A stretch of 64,000 bases of DNA from Clostridia bacterium (GTDB taxonomy: Bacteria > Bacillota > Clostridia > UMGS1810), in contig JAFUPN010000003.1 of NCBI GenBank assembly GCA_017481205.1, forward strand, positions 26,615-90,614, in the 5' to 3' direction. Under the pieces are notes generated by a model that saw only the letters and a program-made list of their open reading frames with translations, was not told where the DNA came from and did no database searches. Both the position numbers and the translations under genes were made by a program. Below, one piece after another: positions 1-7,376 of the stretch. The stretch's first letter is position 1; each line of letters begins with the position of its first letter.

Positions 1-29
1 CCGCGCCATTAATTATTTACAACATTGAT

Positions 30-58
30 ATTATATCATGAGTCGATTTGTTTGTCAA
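30..58 (-). promoter_or_regulatory. Sigma-A promoter for a gene left of the window
   Basis: Read on the minus strand, TTGACA (53-58) and TATAAT (30-35) are both perfect consensus hexamers separated by 17 bp. Transcription would start near base 23 and run out of the window to the left. It is therefore divergent from serC. The gene served is not visible. Confidence 0.75.
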
Positions 59-193
59 TGGTTTTTAAAAGAAAATTTTCTGCTTTTGTCGATTATAAAA
101 TGTTTTCTTTGTTTATTATTGACCGTGATTTGTAGTATCCAACTAACAGTTGATAAAATTTGTTAAAAGTGTAACAAAATTTTTGCTTAAAGG

Positions 194-222
194 TTGACTA
201 TTATGAGTTTTTGGAATATAAT
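194..222 (+). promoter_or_regulatory. Sigma-A promoter of serC-serA
   Basis: TTGACT at 194-199 and TATAAT at 217-222 are separated by exactly 17 bp. The expected transcript start near 229 leaves a short leader with AGGAGG at 245-250. No riboswitch or T-box structure fits in this leader. Confidence 0.8.
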
Positions 223-254
223 ATACCTAATTATAAATTATTTTAGGAGGAATA

Positions 255-1340
255 ATGATGAATAGAGTTTACAATTTTTCAGCAGGTCCATCTGTGCTCC
301 CTCTTCCCGTACTGGAAAAAGCACAAAAAGAACTTGTTTGCTACGGTGACACCGGGATGTCAGTAATGGAGATGAGCCATCGATCCTCCGCATATCAGGC
401 AATTATTGATGAATGCGAAGCCCTGCTCAGAGAACTGCTTAATATAAGCGACGATTACAAGGTCCTTTTCCTGCAGGGAGGCGCATCCAGTCAGTTTGCA
501 ATGGTACCTCTCAATCTTTTTGGCAAGAGCAATAAGGCTGACTATATACAGACAGGTCTTTGGGCTAAAAAAGCGGCAAAGGAAGCTTCAAGATACGGTG
601 ATGTAAAGATTGTTGCATCTTCCGATGACAAGGTGTTTAATTACATTCCTAAGGTAACAAAGGACATGTTTACACCTGATGCTGATTATGTTCACATCAC
701 ACATAACAACACTATTTACGGAACCAGATTTGCCGAAATCCCCGATACAGGGGATGTTCCTCTTGTCGCGGACATGTCTTCGTCAATCCTCAGCCAGGAG
801 ATTGATGTTAATAAATTCGGTATTATATATGCCGGCGCTCAGAAAAACATGGGACCTGCAGGTCTGACTGTTGTTATTATCAGAAATGATCTTATAGGCA
901 AGGCTATGGATATATGCCCCACCATGTTTAACTACGAGACACATTCCGAAAACGGCTCAATGTTTAACACTCCCCCAACATACGCTATTTATATCTGCAA
1001 GCTGGTTTGTGAGTGGGTTAAGGAAAACGGTGGCATCGCTGCTATGGAAAAGGTTAATAAGGAAAAGGCAGCTTTGCTCTATGATTATCTGGACAATTCA
1101 GCTATGTTTTCTGCAACTGTTGAAAACAAAGAGGATCGTTCTCTCATGAACATTCCTTTTGTAACAGGCAATGATGAGCTCAATGCAAAGTTTATAAAAG
1201 AAGCAACTGCTGCAGGCTTTGTAAACCTCAAGGGTCACAGAACCGTAGGCGGTATGAGAGCCAGCATTTACAATGCTATGCCTGTTGAGGGTGTTCAGGC
1301 TTTGGTTGACTTTATGAAGAAATTTGAAGCAGAAAACTAA
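255..1340 (+). CDS. serC: Phosphoserine aminotransferase
   Basis: PLP-dependent class V aminotransferase that converts 3-phosphohydroxypyruvate and glutamate to phosphoserine and 2-oxoglutarate, the second step of serine synthesis, in the cytosol. The 361-residue length is normal. The N-terminus has the family signature NFSAGPS, residues 74-80 hold the phosphate-binding LQGGASS, and the PLP lysine is K197 in AGAQKNMGP. Two in-frame ATGs lie at 255 and 258. AGGAGG at 245-250 sits 4 nt from the first and 7 nt from the second, so 258 may be the true start. The gene is followed within 13 nt by serA, the preceding enzyme of the pathway, so the two form an operon. Confidence 0.96.
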   Translation: MMNRVYNFSAGPSVLPLPVLEKAQKELVCYGDTGMSVMEMSHRSSAYQAIIDECEALLRELLNISDDYKVLFLQGGASSQFAMVPLNLFGKSNKADYIQTGLWAKKAAKEASRYGDVKIVASSDDKVFNYIPKVTKDMFTPDADYVHITHNNTIYGTRFAEIPDTGDVPLVADMSSSILSQEIDVNKFGIIYAGAQKNMGPAGLTVVIIRNDLIGKAMDICPTMFNYETHSENGSMFNTPPTYAIYICKLVCEWVKENGGIAAMEKVNKEKAALLYDYLDNSAMFSATVENKEDRSLMNIPFVTGNDELNAKFIKEATAAGFVNLKGHRTVGGMRASIYNAMPVEGVQALVDFMKKFEAEN

Positions 1341-1352
1341 GGAGTGATATTG

Positions 1353-2519
1353 ATGTTTGAAGTTCTGACTCTTAATAAAATAGCAAGCTGCGGTATCGAC
1401 AGACTTGACAAAAATATATTTAATGTTACAGACGATTGTGCAAATCCGGATGCGATTATACTTCGCTCCTTCAGTATGCACGATATGGAGCTGCCCGAAA
1501 ATCTCAAGGCGGTTGCCAGAGCAGGTGCGGGTGTAAACAATATCCCTATTGACAAGTGCAGTGAAAAGGGTATCGTTGTGTTTAATACCCCCGGTGCAAA
1601 TGCAAATGCAGTTGCCGAAATAGCAATTGCGGGCCTGCTGCTTTCTTCCAGAAAGATTGTTGACGGTATTGCCTGGGCAAACGGTCTCAAGGGTCAGGAG
1701 GACGTAGGCAAGCTTGTTGAAAAAGGCAAGAGCGCTTTTGCGGGTCCTGAAATAAAGGGCAAAAAGCTGGGTGTTATCGGTCTCGGCGCAATCGGTGCTA
1801 TGGTTGCAAACCTGGCTGTAGCTCTCGGCATGGATGTTGAGGGCTATGACCCTTATATCTCTGTTGACGCTGCATGGAGACTTTCAAGACATATTAAAAA
1901 GTCCAATGACCTTAAGATGATGGTTTCAAGATGTGATTATATCACAATCCATATGCCTCTTACAGATTCTACAAAAAACATTATCAATGATGAAATGTTT
2001 GATTGTATGGGCGACGGTACAAGACTCCTCAACTTTGCAAGAGGCGGTCTTGTGGACAATGCCGCACTTAAGAGAGCTATTGACAGCGGCAAAATTGCAT
2101 GTTATATAACAGACTTCCCCTGTGAAGAAACACTGGGCATGGAAAATGTCATCAATATCCCCCATCTGGGTGCTTCAACTCCTGAGTCTGAGGATAACTG
2201 CGCAGTTATGGCGGCAGATCAGATGGCAGATTTTATCAAATACGGAAATATCAAAAACTCTGTAAACTTCCCTGCCTGTGAGCTTCCTCTGGATAGTAAA
2301 TACAGAATTACTATTGCTCACAAAAACGTTCCTAATATGCTCAGTCAGTTCTCTGCAATTTTTGCGGATGAAAATATAAATATTGTAAATATGCTCAATA
2401 AGAGCAAAAATGACTATGCATATACCATGGTAGATGTCGATTCCGTACCTGAAGACCTTGCAGAGAAGCTCAATTCTCTTGAAGATGTGTGCAAGGTAAG
2501 AATTATGGAATTACAGTAA
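1353..2519 (+). CDS. serA: D-3-phosphoglycerate dehydrogenase
   Basis: NAD-dependent oxidation of 3-phosphoglycerate to 3-phosphohydroxypyruvate, the first step of serine synthesis. The protein has the D-2-hydroxyacid dehydrogenase fold: a split catalytic domain, a Rossmann domain with GLGAIG, the catalytic Arg in NFARGG and the catalytic His in PHLGAS. It ends with a C-terminal ACT domain of about 70 residues, the usual site of serine feedback. A GTG at 1344 overlaps the ribosome binding site AAGGAG (1339-1344). The ATG at 1353 has an 8-nt spacing and gives 388 residues, so it is preferred. It is co-transcribed with serC. Confidence 0.95.
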   Translation: MFEVLTLNKIASCGIDRLDKNIFNVTDDCANPDAIILRSFSMHDMELPENLKAVARAGAGVNNIPIDKCSEKGIVVFNTPGANANAVAEIAIAGLLLSSRKIVDGIAWANGLKGQEDVGKLVEKGKSAFAGPEIKGKKLGVIGLGAIGAMVANLAVALGMDVEGYDPYISVDAAWRLSRHIKKSNDLKMMVSRCDYITIHMPLTDSTKNIINDEMFDCMGDGTRLLNFARGGLVDNAALKRAIDSGKIACYITDFPCEETLGMENVINIPHLGASTPESEDNCAVMAADQMADFIKYGNIKNSVNFPACELPLDSKYRITIAHKNVPNMLSQFSAIFADENINIVNMLNKSKNDYAYTMVDVDSVPEDLAEKLNSLEDVCKVRIMELQ

Positions 2520-2546
2520 TAGTTTGTTGAATAAATATAAAAAGAA

Positions 2547-2764
2547 CTGTAGCAAAATGAATTAATATGCAATACCATTCGGGGACGGTCGAATAGTTCG
2601 CCCGGATGTAGGGACGTACATGCCGTGTCACACAAAAGCGTTGTGCCACGGGGCTTACAGCCTTTCATGTACGTCCCCCACCAGGCTCTTTTGCGTGAAG
2701 TTTTAAAACTCCACAGTCTGTCATCCTCACTTAATGGCTTGCATAAATCTTCATTTTGCCACAG
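2547..2764. repeat. Palindromic repeat family A, copy 1 (MITE-like)
   Basis: A 218-bp non-coding element bounded by inverted ends CTGTAGCAAAATGAA (2547-2561) and TTCATTTTGCCACAG (2750-2764), differing at one base. Inside, GGGACGTACATG (2611-2622) pairs with CATGTACGTCCC (2666-2677), with smaller stems nested in between. Related cores lie at 9477-9602 (inverted) and 26204-26350. It lies between serA and the convergent exonuclease gene and may act as their terminator. Confidence 0.8.
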
Positions 2765-2790
2765 TCTCTTTTTTCGCCTGATATGTGATT

Positions 2791-3759
2791 TTATAATTCT
2801 GTGACTTCGCTTTTCTTTTGTCTGGCTTTTCTGGTAAGCAGAAGCTTTGTTTTGTGCCATTTGCTCATTTTAATCAGCCAGTCGTTTTTTTCGCGGGGAG
2901 ATATCCGTTTGACAGTTTTGATTATGCAGTATTTTTTGTCTGTTCCTGATTTTATGCGGCATTCGATTATAAAATCGCCGTGAGCCTGGCACTTGCCCAG
3001 TGATATAATCCTGGAGCTGCCATAAGTAACCGGCTTGATGGTTGCCAGAAATTTGTGGCAGTCCATGCATCTTGTCCGCATAACCCTTTTATCTGTAATT
3101 GCGTCATTCTTGGATTCATATCCGTCAAAACGTGTCTTGCCGCTGCCACGGCTTTCTTCAATCACAACGTTATTCATATATAGTGCGTGGTCATCGTATT
3201 CAGCCATGCCCCTTTGTATATCCAGCTTTTCAAGAATTTTGCCGGTATAGTAGGCGTCGTTAAGAGCGTCGTGACGCTCCTTGTCTGCCAATATGCCAAA
3301 ATACTCCATGGCAAAATCTATGGAATACTGTCTTCCTTTGTTTTCGGTCTGCTGATTAAAAAAACACTGAGCGTTAAACCACTGTGGTATCCAGCTTGTG
3401 CTGAGACCGAAGAAGCGCAGATTGTCTCTGAGCATAGGAATGTCATTGGGTCCCCAAGTAAGAAATACACATCCATCGCCGCACCATTGGCGGAATTTGC
3501 TTACAGCTTCGGAAAATTTGGCTCCGTGCTTAAGCTCGCTCTGAGTAAGTCCGGTAACTTTTTTTACCATATATTGCAATACGGTATATTGACGGGGGGC
3601 AATCTTTATTTCAAATTTATCTGTAATTTTTTGATTTTCGTCAAGCTTTACTGCTCCAAGCTGAATGATTTCGCCCACTAGCTTCACACCGTTTCTGATT
3701 CTGATATGTTCTTTTGAAAAAGGCTGGTTCCATTCCATGTCAATTACAATATAGTTCAG
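2791..3759 (-). CDS. DEDDh 3'-5' exonuclease (KapD/ERI-1-like), CTG start
   Basis: DnaQ-fold exonuclease, probably acting on RNA or DNA 3' ends. The first ATG (3738) would cut off the catalytic Asp of motif I. Reading upstream in frame gives LNYIVIDMEWNQP, the normal N-terminus of this family, with the D-x-E motif at residues 7-9. That extension has no ATG, GTG or TTG before an in-frame stop. It does have a CTG at 3757-3759 with AGGGGGA 7 nt upstream. Motif II is near GPNDIPML and motif III is HDALNDA. The C-terminal third carries CMDC and a further Cys/His pair, suggesting a zinc site. The 322-residue length fits. Function is inferred from the fold. Confidence 0.8.
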   Translation of the reverse strand: MNYIVIDMEWNQPFSKEHIRIRNGVKLVGEIIQLGAVKLDENQKITDKFEIKIAPRQYTVLQYMVKKVTGLTQSELKHGAKFSEAVSKFRQWCGDGCVFLTWGPNDIPMLRDNLRFFGLSTSWIPQWFNAQCFFNQQTENKGRQYSIDFAMEYFGILADKERHDALNDAYYTGKILEKLDIQRGMAEYDDHALYMNNVVIEESRGSGKTRFDGYESKNDAITDKRVMRTRCMDCHKFLATIKPVTYGSSRIISLGKCQAHGDFIIECRIKSGTDKKYCIIKTVKRISPREKNDWLIKMSKWHKTKLLLTRKARQKKSEVTEL

Positions 3760-3788
3760 AGCTGATTCCCCCTTTTTGGTATATCATG

Positions 3789-3817
3789 ATTATATAAATT
3801 GTATCATATATTATCAA
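3789..3817 (-). promoter_or_regulatory. Sigma-A promoter of the exonuclease gene
   Basis: On the minus strand TTGATA (3812-3817) and TATAAT (3789-3794) are 17 bp apart. The start of transcription would lie near 3782, about 23 nt upstream of the proposed CTG start, which fits that start choice. Confidence 0.65.
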
Positions 3818-3861
3818 AATTTGCAATAATGGGTAGCATATTCGGGGAAAATATGTTATAC

Positions 3862-4139
3862 TTAGCCTTAGCAACCAATACTGAAGATGCCTTAAACGGC
3901 GAATTTTTGGCAACTTTCGGCTTGTCGTCCTCGAAAGGCGACAGCCCTCCTTCGTCCTTCGCACCAAAATTTGCTCAAAAATTCATCCGTTTTAGGTCAT
4001 TTTGAGTTTTGGAATTATAAATTTTATTTTAGACAAGGCGAAAACGCAGGGAATATGTAAATATTTCCGAGTATTTTAACGAAGTATGAGATAAAATTTA
4101 TATTTCAAAACCATCTTTAGTGTTGGTTGCTAAGGCTAA
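3862..4139. repeat. Repeat family D: 278-bp MITE-like element with ~28-bp inverted ends
   Basis: The left end starts TTAGCCTTAGCAACCAA (3862-3878) and continues into ACTGAAGATG. The right end (about 4112-4139) is its inverted copy with only two or three mismatches. The interior has no credible gene, but contains AT-rich segments and a short GC-rich hairpin region around 3925-3950. No clear target duplication is visible. It ends 8 bp before the ribosome binding site of the next gene, so that gene's promoter may lie inside the element. Confidence 0.8.
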
Positions 4140-4159
4140 TCTATATGGAGGTGATTTTA

Positions 4160-4936
4160 TTGAAAGCTCTACTCTACAGCCCTTCTGCATCGGTTAACGA
4201 CGAAAATGCTTTTTTTGAGTCCATGGAGGCTGCAGCAAGTCTTGGAGGAGATATACTTGTTTTCCCAGAAAATATATATACCCCGTACAATGAACTCCTT
4301 TGCAGTGTTGACATACTGTCAGGAGAGGAGTATGAGGCTGTCCTTGACTGTCTGTACGATTTTTGCGGTGAGCTTGGTTATGCGGCAGTTTTCAATGCAG
4401 CCGATGATTTTGGCTTCGGCTACAGCATTTTTGTTAATCCTATGGCTCATAAGGGTGAAACCTTCAATAAGCTATATTTGAAGCACACCTGCGCAAAGCT
4501 TACCTGCTTTGAACTTGAGGATTATGATAAATGTATATGTGAGCTTTTTGAGCCGATAATATACCGCGGCAGGAAAATAGGTCTTTCAATCGGTGAGGAC
4601 ATATTTTTGCCTCATATTTTTAACCGGTACGGCTCGGGCAAGGTTGACCTTGTCATTAATTCCTTCAGTCAAGATGCCGGGAACATATCTGCGGCAGCAG
4701 AAAAAATATCTGTCTGGAAAAACCAGGTTGTTCTCGCCGCAGGTCACAACGGAAGCTGCTTTGGTACAGCTCCGGCAAATGGTATGATTTCCGCCCGTAA
4801 TGAAGGCTTTGGTCTGTACTCTGTAGATTTTGATAACAGGCATTATGCATCTAAGCCCGGCAGTAAGCCTGAGTTTGCCGAGACGGAAAAATACGTCGGC
4901 AAAAATGCCGATAAATATGCACTTTTGCAAAAATAA
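4160..4936 (+). CDS. Nitrilase-superfamily protein lacking the catalytic Cys
   Basis: Carbon-nitrogen hydrolase fold, 258 residues. The start is a TTG at 4160, preceded by GGAGGT (4147-4152) with 7-nt spacing; an upstream in-frame TTG at 4127 lies inside the MITE and is less likely. Two of the three catalytic residues are in place: Glu37 in FPEN and Lys109 in YLKH. The nucleophile position, normally Cys before a Tyr/Glu-Asp pair, reads SIGEDIF with Gly145. The expected amidase reaction should therefore not occur. It could be a pseudoenzyme with a binding or regulatory role, or a decaying gene, although the frame is intact. It is the only gene between the MITE and the terminator at 4965. Confidence 0.7.
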   Translation: MKALLYSPSASVNDENAFFESMEAAASLGGDILVFPENIYTPYNELLCSVDILSGEEYEAVLDCLYDFCGELGYAAVFNAADDFGFGYSIFVNPMAHKGETFNKLYLKHTCAKLTCFELEDYDKCICELFEPIIYRGRKIGLSIGEDIFLPHIFNRYGSGKVDLVINSFSQDAGNISAAAEKISVWKNQVVLAAGHNGSCFGTAPANGMISARNEGFGLYSVDFDNRHYASKPGSKPEFAETEKYVGKNADKYALLQK

Positions 4937-4964
4937 TCACAGATTGGACTTTTTCGGCTAAAAT

Positions 4965-5004
4965 GGTTCTGTAAAAAACTTGTTTTTTTACAGAACCTAT
5001 TTTT
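4965..5004. terminator. Bidirectional terminator
   Basis: A 14-bp perfect stem, GGTTCTGTAAAAAA (4965-4978) with its complement at 4984-4997, is followed by TATTTTT on the plus strand and an ATTTT tract on the minus strand. It separates the convergent nitrilase-like and HPr-like genes. Confidence 0.8.
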
Positions 5005-5012
5005 GTATTCTA

Positions 5013-5276
5013 TCACAAATTCTCTTCAAAAAACTGTTCAAGCTCCTCAATTGCTGCTGTTTCATCTTCGCCGTTGGCTGTTATCTCAAGGTTAGTGTCA
5101 TATCTGAGACTAAGCTCTGCCAGGGTAAAAAGCTTCTTTGCATCTGCTGTTTTGCCTGTTTCACAGTTTTTAACCGTGATGGTACAGTCATATTTTGACG
5201 CTTCCTTTGCCAGTCTTCCTGCCGGGCGTGAATGAAGTCCTTCTTTTTTGGTTATGGTATAAGTGAATTTTTTCAT
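5013..5276 (-). CDS. HPr-like phosphocarrier protein without Ser46
   Basis: 87-residue HPr-fold protein. The phosphorylatable His15 is present in GLHSRPAG. At the position of the regulatory Ser46 of Gram-positive HPr (KS-IMG) the sequence reads AKKLFTLAEL, so Lys48 takes its place. It could accept phosphate from enzyme I but not act in HPr-kinase/CcpA catabolite repression in the usual way. The start at 5276 has AAAGG upstream; a longer open frame to 5384 lacks a ribosome binding site. No other PTS gene is in the window, so its partner is unknown. Confidence 0.85.
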   Translation of the reverse strand: MKKFTYTITKKEGLHSRPAGRLAKEASKYDCTITVKNCETGKTADAKKLFTLAELSLRYDTNLEITANGEDETAAIEELEQFFEENL

Positions 5277-5390
5277 GTTATCAGCCTTTCGTTTTTTTAT
5301 AGCTTTATTTTTTACGTTCGTACATCCGCTATACACAAAAATATTGTAAATTTTCTTTATGTTTGATATAATGAATTCAACCAAGTTGAA

Positions 5391-5550
5391 TTCAGCTAAA
5401 TTCGCTTATGCGAGCTAAATTGCCTTACGGTAGCTAAATGTGCTTCGCACGCTTATATCGAATTTAATTTAGCTGTTTCGTAGGAAACAATTTAGCTATC
5501 GAATGAAATGAGATAATTTAGCTTTGCACGTCAGTGCAAAATTTAGCTAA
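5391..5550. repeat. Array of AGCTAAATT units separated by unrelated hairpins
   Basis: About seven copies of AGCTAAATT or its complement AATTTAGCT alternate with short stem-loops of different sequence. Examples are TCGC/GCGA, GTGC/GCAC, TGTTTC/GAAACA and TTTGCAC/GTGCAAA. The stems keep pairing while their bases differ, which points to selection on structure or a copying mechanism. There is no gene in 5277-5669. The array separates the HPr-like gene from the ECF sigma gene. Confidence 0.75.
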
Positions 5551-5618
5551 AATATAGTGAATCTAAACCATTAACTAATTATATATCAAATAAAAATGTA
5601 AAATTTTTTGAAACAAAA

Positions 5619-5648
5619 TGCAACCTTTTGGGCTGTTAAAAGGTATTA
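5619..5648 (+). promoter_or_regulatory. Possible ECF-sigma autoregulated promoter
   Basis: TGCAACCTTTT (5619-5629) followed at about 12-bp spacing by GGTATTA (5642-5648) resembles -35 AAC-type ECF promoters and not a sigma-A promoter. It lies directly upstream of the ECF sigma gene, as expected if the factor activates its own operon. The exact consensus of this factor is unknown. Confidence 0.5.
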
Positions 5649-5669
5649 TAGATGAAGGGGGGATTTCAA

Positions 5670-6161
5670 ATGTCAGCGGACACATTAATTCTGGGTATGA
5701 CAAAGCAGGAGATTGTAGAAAAATATTTTGACACGGTTTATCGCCTTGCCCTATCCCAGACAAAAAACAAAGCCGATGCCGAAGATATAACACAGGATGT
5801 TTTTCTCCGATTCGTGCAAAATTCAAAACCTTTCTCTTCTCATGAACATATAAAGGCATGGCTTATACGTGTGACCGTAAACAGGACTCGCAGCCTTTTT
5901 ACGTCTTCGTGGCATAAGAAGACCGAGGCACTTACCGAAGAAATTCCCTTTGATTCCCCCGAAAAAAGCGATGTATATTATGCCGTTCTGGACCTCCCCC
6001 AAAAATACAGAGCGGTTATACATCTCTTTTACTACGAGGATATGTCCGTGGCGGAAATAGGCAATGTGCTGAAACGAAATGAATCCACGGTTAAATCACA
6101 GCTTCACAGAGCAAGGGAGCTTCTTAAATCAAAATTGAAGGGAGAGTATGACTTTGTTTAG
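5670..6161 (+). CDS. ECF-type RNA polymerase sigma factor
   Basis: 163-residue sigma-70 family factor of the ECF class. Region 2 spans about residues 10-80 (YFDTVYRLALSQT, then DAEDITQDVFLRF) and region 4 about 105-160 (LPQKYRAVIHLFYYEDMSVAEI, with SQLHRAR as recognition helix). Region 3 is absent, as usual for ECF factors. AAGGGGGGA at 5655-5663 places the start at 5670 and not at the earlier in-frame ATG at 5652. The gene overlaps the next by 14 nt, the usual arrangement with a cognate anti-sigma factor. Confidence 0.92.
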   Translation: MSADTLILGMTKQEIVEKYFDTVYRLALSQTKNKADAEDITQDVFLRFVQNSKPFSSHEHIKAWLIRVTVNRTRSLFTSSWHKKTEALTEEIPFDSPEKSDVYYAVLDLPQKYRAVIHLFYYEDMSVAEIGNVLKRNESTVKSQLHRARELLKSKLKGEYDFV

Positions 6162-7326
6162 AGATACATACAAAGCGGCAAACAATGACATCACACCCGA
6201 CAGCAAGCTTCTGGCGCAGACACTCTCTCGCATTGAGCAGGGCAAAGTGCGCAGACCTGTACCTATACGGGCTGTCGGTGCATGTGCGGCGGCACTGATG
6301 GTGACTCTGGGCTCGGTATATGCTTATGTGCGCTATACGGATGCAACAAGCTTAGAGGTTGCACCTGAGATTGTAAAAGTGGATACCGTTTTTGGCAATG
6401 AGACTGAGCAAGCCGATGTTCAAGAGAAATTTATTCAACCCATAGAATTTGCGGCAACAGCCGGTAAAGCATCGGAAGAGAAATCGGCAAATACTGATGA
6501 CGGATTGAAATCAATCGAGGATAAAGCCGATAAAAATAGCACTATGAGAAAAACAAATACGAAAACCACTACCAAAAGGGAGGAATCTGCTGACAGGACA
6601 ATTGAAAAGGGTGTTGGTGAGCCGATGTCAACGGATAATTCTGCTGAGAATGCTGCGGTGCCTGCAGATGAAAATATGCAGACAGATACAGGCTTGGCAA
6701 CAGCGGGTATCACAGATTCTTCTGCAATGGCAAAATCGGTTGAACCAATGCCTGCCGGAGGTGAAATGCAAAAGACAGAGGGCAAAAAAAGCGGCTCCGC
6801 TGCCGATGTACCTGTGACGGTTAATTCACTTGAGACAGATATTGCCATGGAAGAAGCTGGGCAAATGGAAACCGTAACAGGAGATTCAAACGTCAAAGCT
6901 TTGTCAGGAGGCGGTTCTGCTGCAAAAATCGGTACAGTCGAAGCAGGACAGCAGGAGCAGATAACCTACAGCGAATATTGTGAATATATAGGTTCTGATT
7001 TGTATGAAGAGCTGGAAATGCCCGAGGATGTAATTGCCGACAGATGGGTTACGGCTGACTTTGACAGAAACAATGACGAGGTGACCTTCTCTTATTTTGG
7101 AAACGATGGCAGATCAGCCTATATAACACCAACCAGGAATACAGAAAAAATATACAGAAGTATACATGGCAGTCAGTCTGATACAAAAACATCCGAATAT
7201 GCTTTTATCTACGGCGAAAGCAATGCGGTTGCTTATATTGTCAGCGATGGTGTGGGCTACACGGTAAATTGCTTTGGCTTCAGACCGGAAGAATTTGACG
7301 GATTGACAGACTCTATACTAAATTAA
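6148..7326 (+). CDS. Membrane-anchored anti-sigma-like protein
   Basis: 392 residues: a cytoplasmic N-terminus of about 40 residues, one membrane segment (about 41-61, GACAAALMVTLGSVYAYV), a long Ser/Thr/Ala/Glu-rich low-complexity linker (about 70-270) and a C-terminal extracellular domain of about 110 residues. It overlaps the sigma gene by 14 nt, so translation is probably coupled. By position and topology it should hold the ECF factor at the membrane and release it on an envelope signal. No zinc-binding HxxxCxxC motif is visible, so it is not a classical ZAS anti-sigma factor. The sensed signal is unknown. Confidence 0.7.
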   Translation: MTLFRDTYKAANNDITPDSKLLAQTLSRIEQGKVRRPVPIRAVGACAAALMVTLGSVYAYVRYTDATSLEVAPEIVKVDTVFGNETEQADVQEKFIQPIEFAATAGKASEEKSANTDDGLKSIEDKADKNSTMRKTNTKTTTKREESADRTIEKGVGEPMSTDNSAENAAVPADENMQTDTGLATAGITDSSAMAKSVEPMPAGGEMQKTEGKKSGSAADVPVTVNSLETDIAMEEAGQMETVTGDSNVKALSGGGSAAKIGTVEAGQQEQITYSEYCEYIGSDLYEELEMPEDVIADRWVTADFDRNNDEVTFSYFGNDGRSAYITPTRNTEKIYRSIHGSQSDTKTSEYAFIYGESNAVAYIVSDGVGYTVNCFGFRPEEFDGLTDSILN

Positions 7327-7376
7327 TTCTTTATAAACCACATAATTTATTACTTGCTAAAAGGGAGATGACTTCT

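Noticed and set aside
4127..4159. Upstream TTG start (4127) for the nitrilase-like gene
   Set aside because: It lies inside the inverted end of the MITE and has no ribosome binding site, whereas the TTG at 4160 has GGAGGT at 7 nt.
5391..5550. CRISPR array
   Set aside because: The constant unit is only about 9 bp, spacers are short self-complementary hairpins, and no cas gene is in the window.
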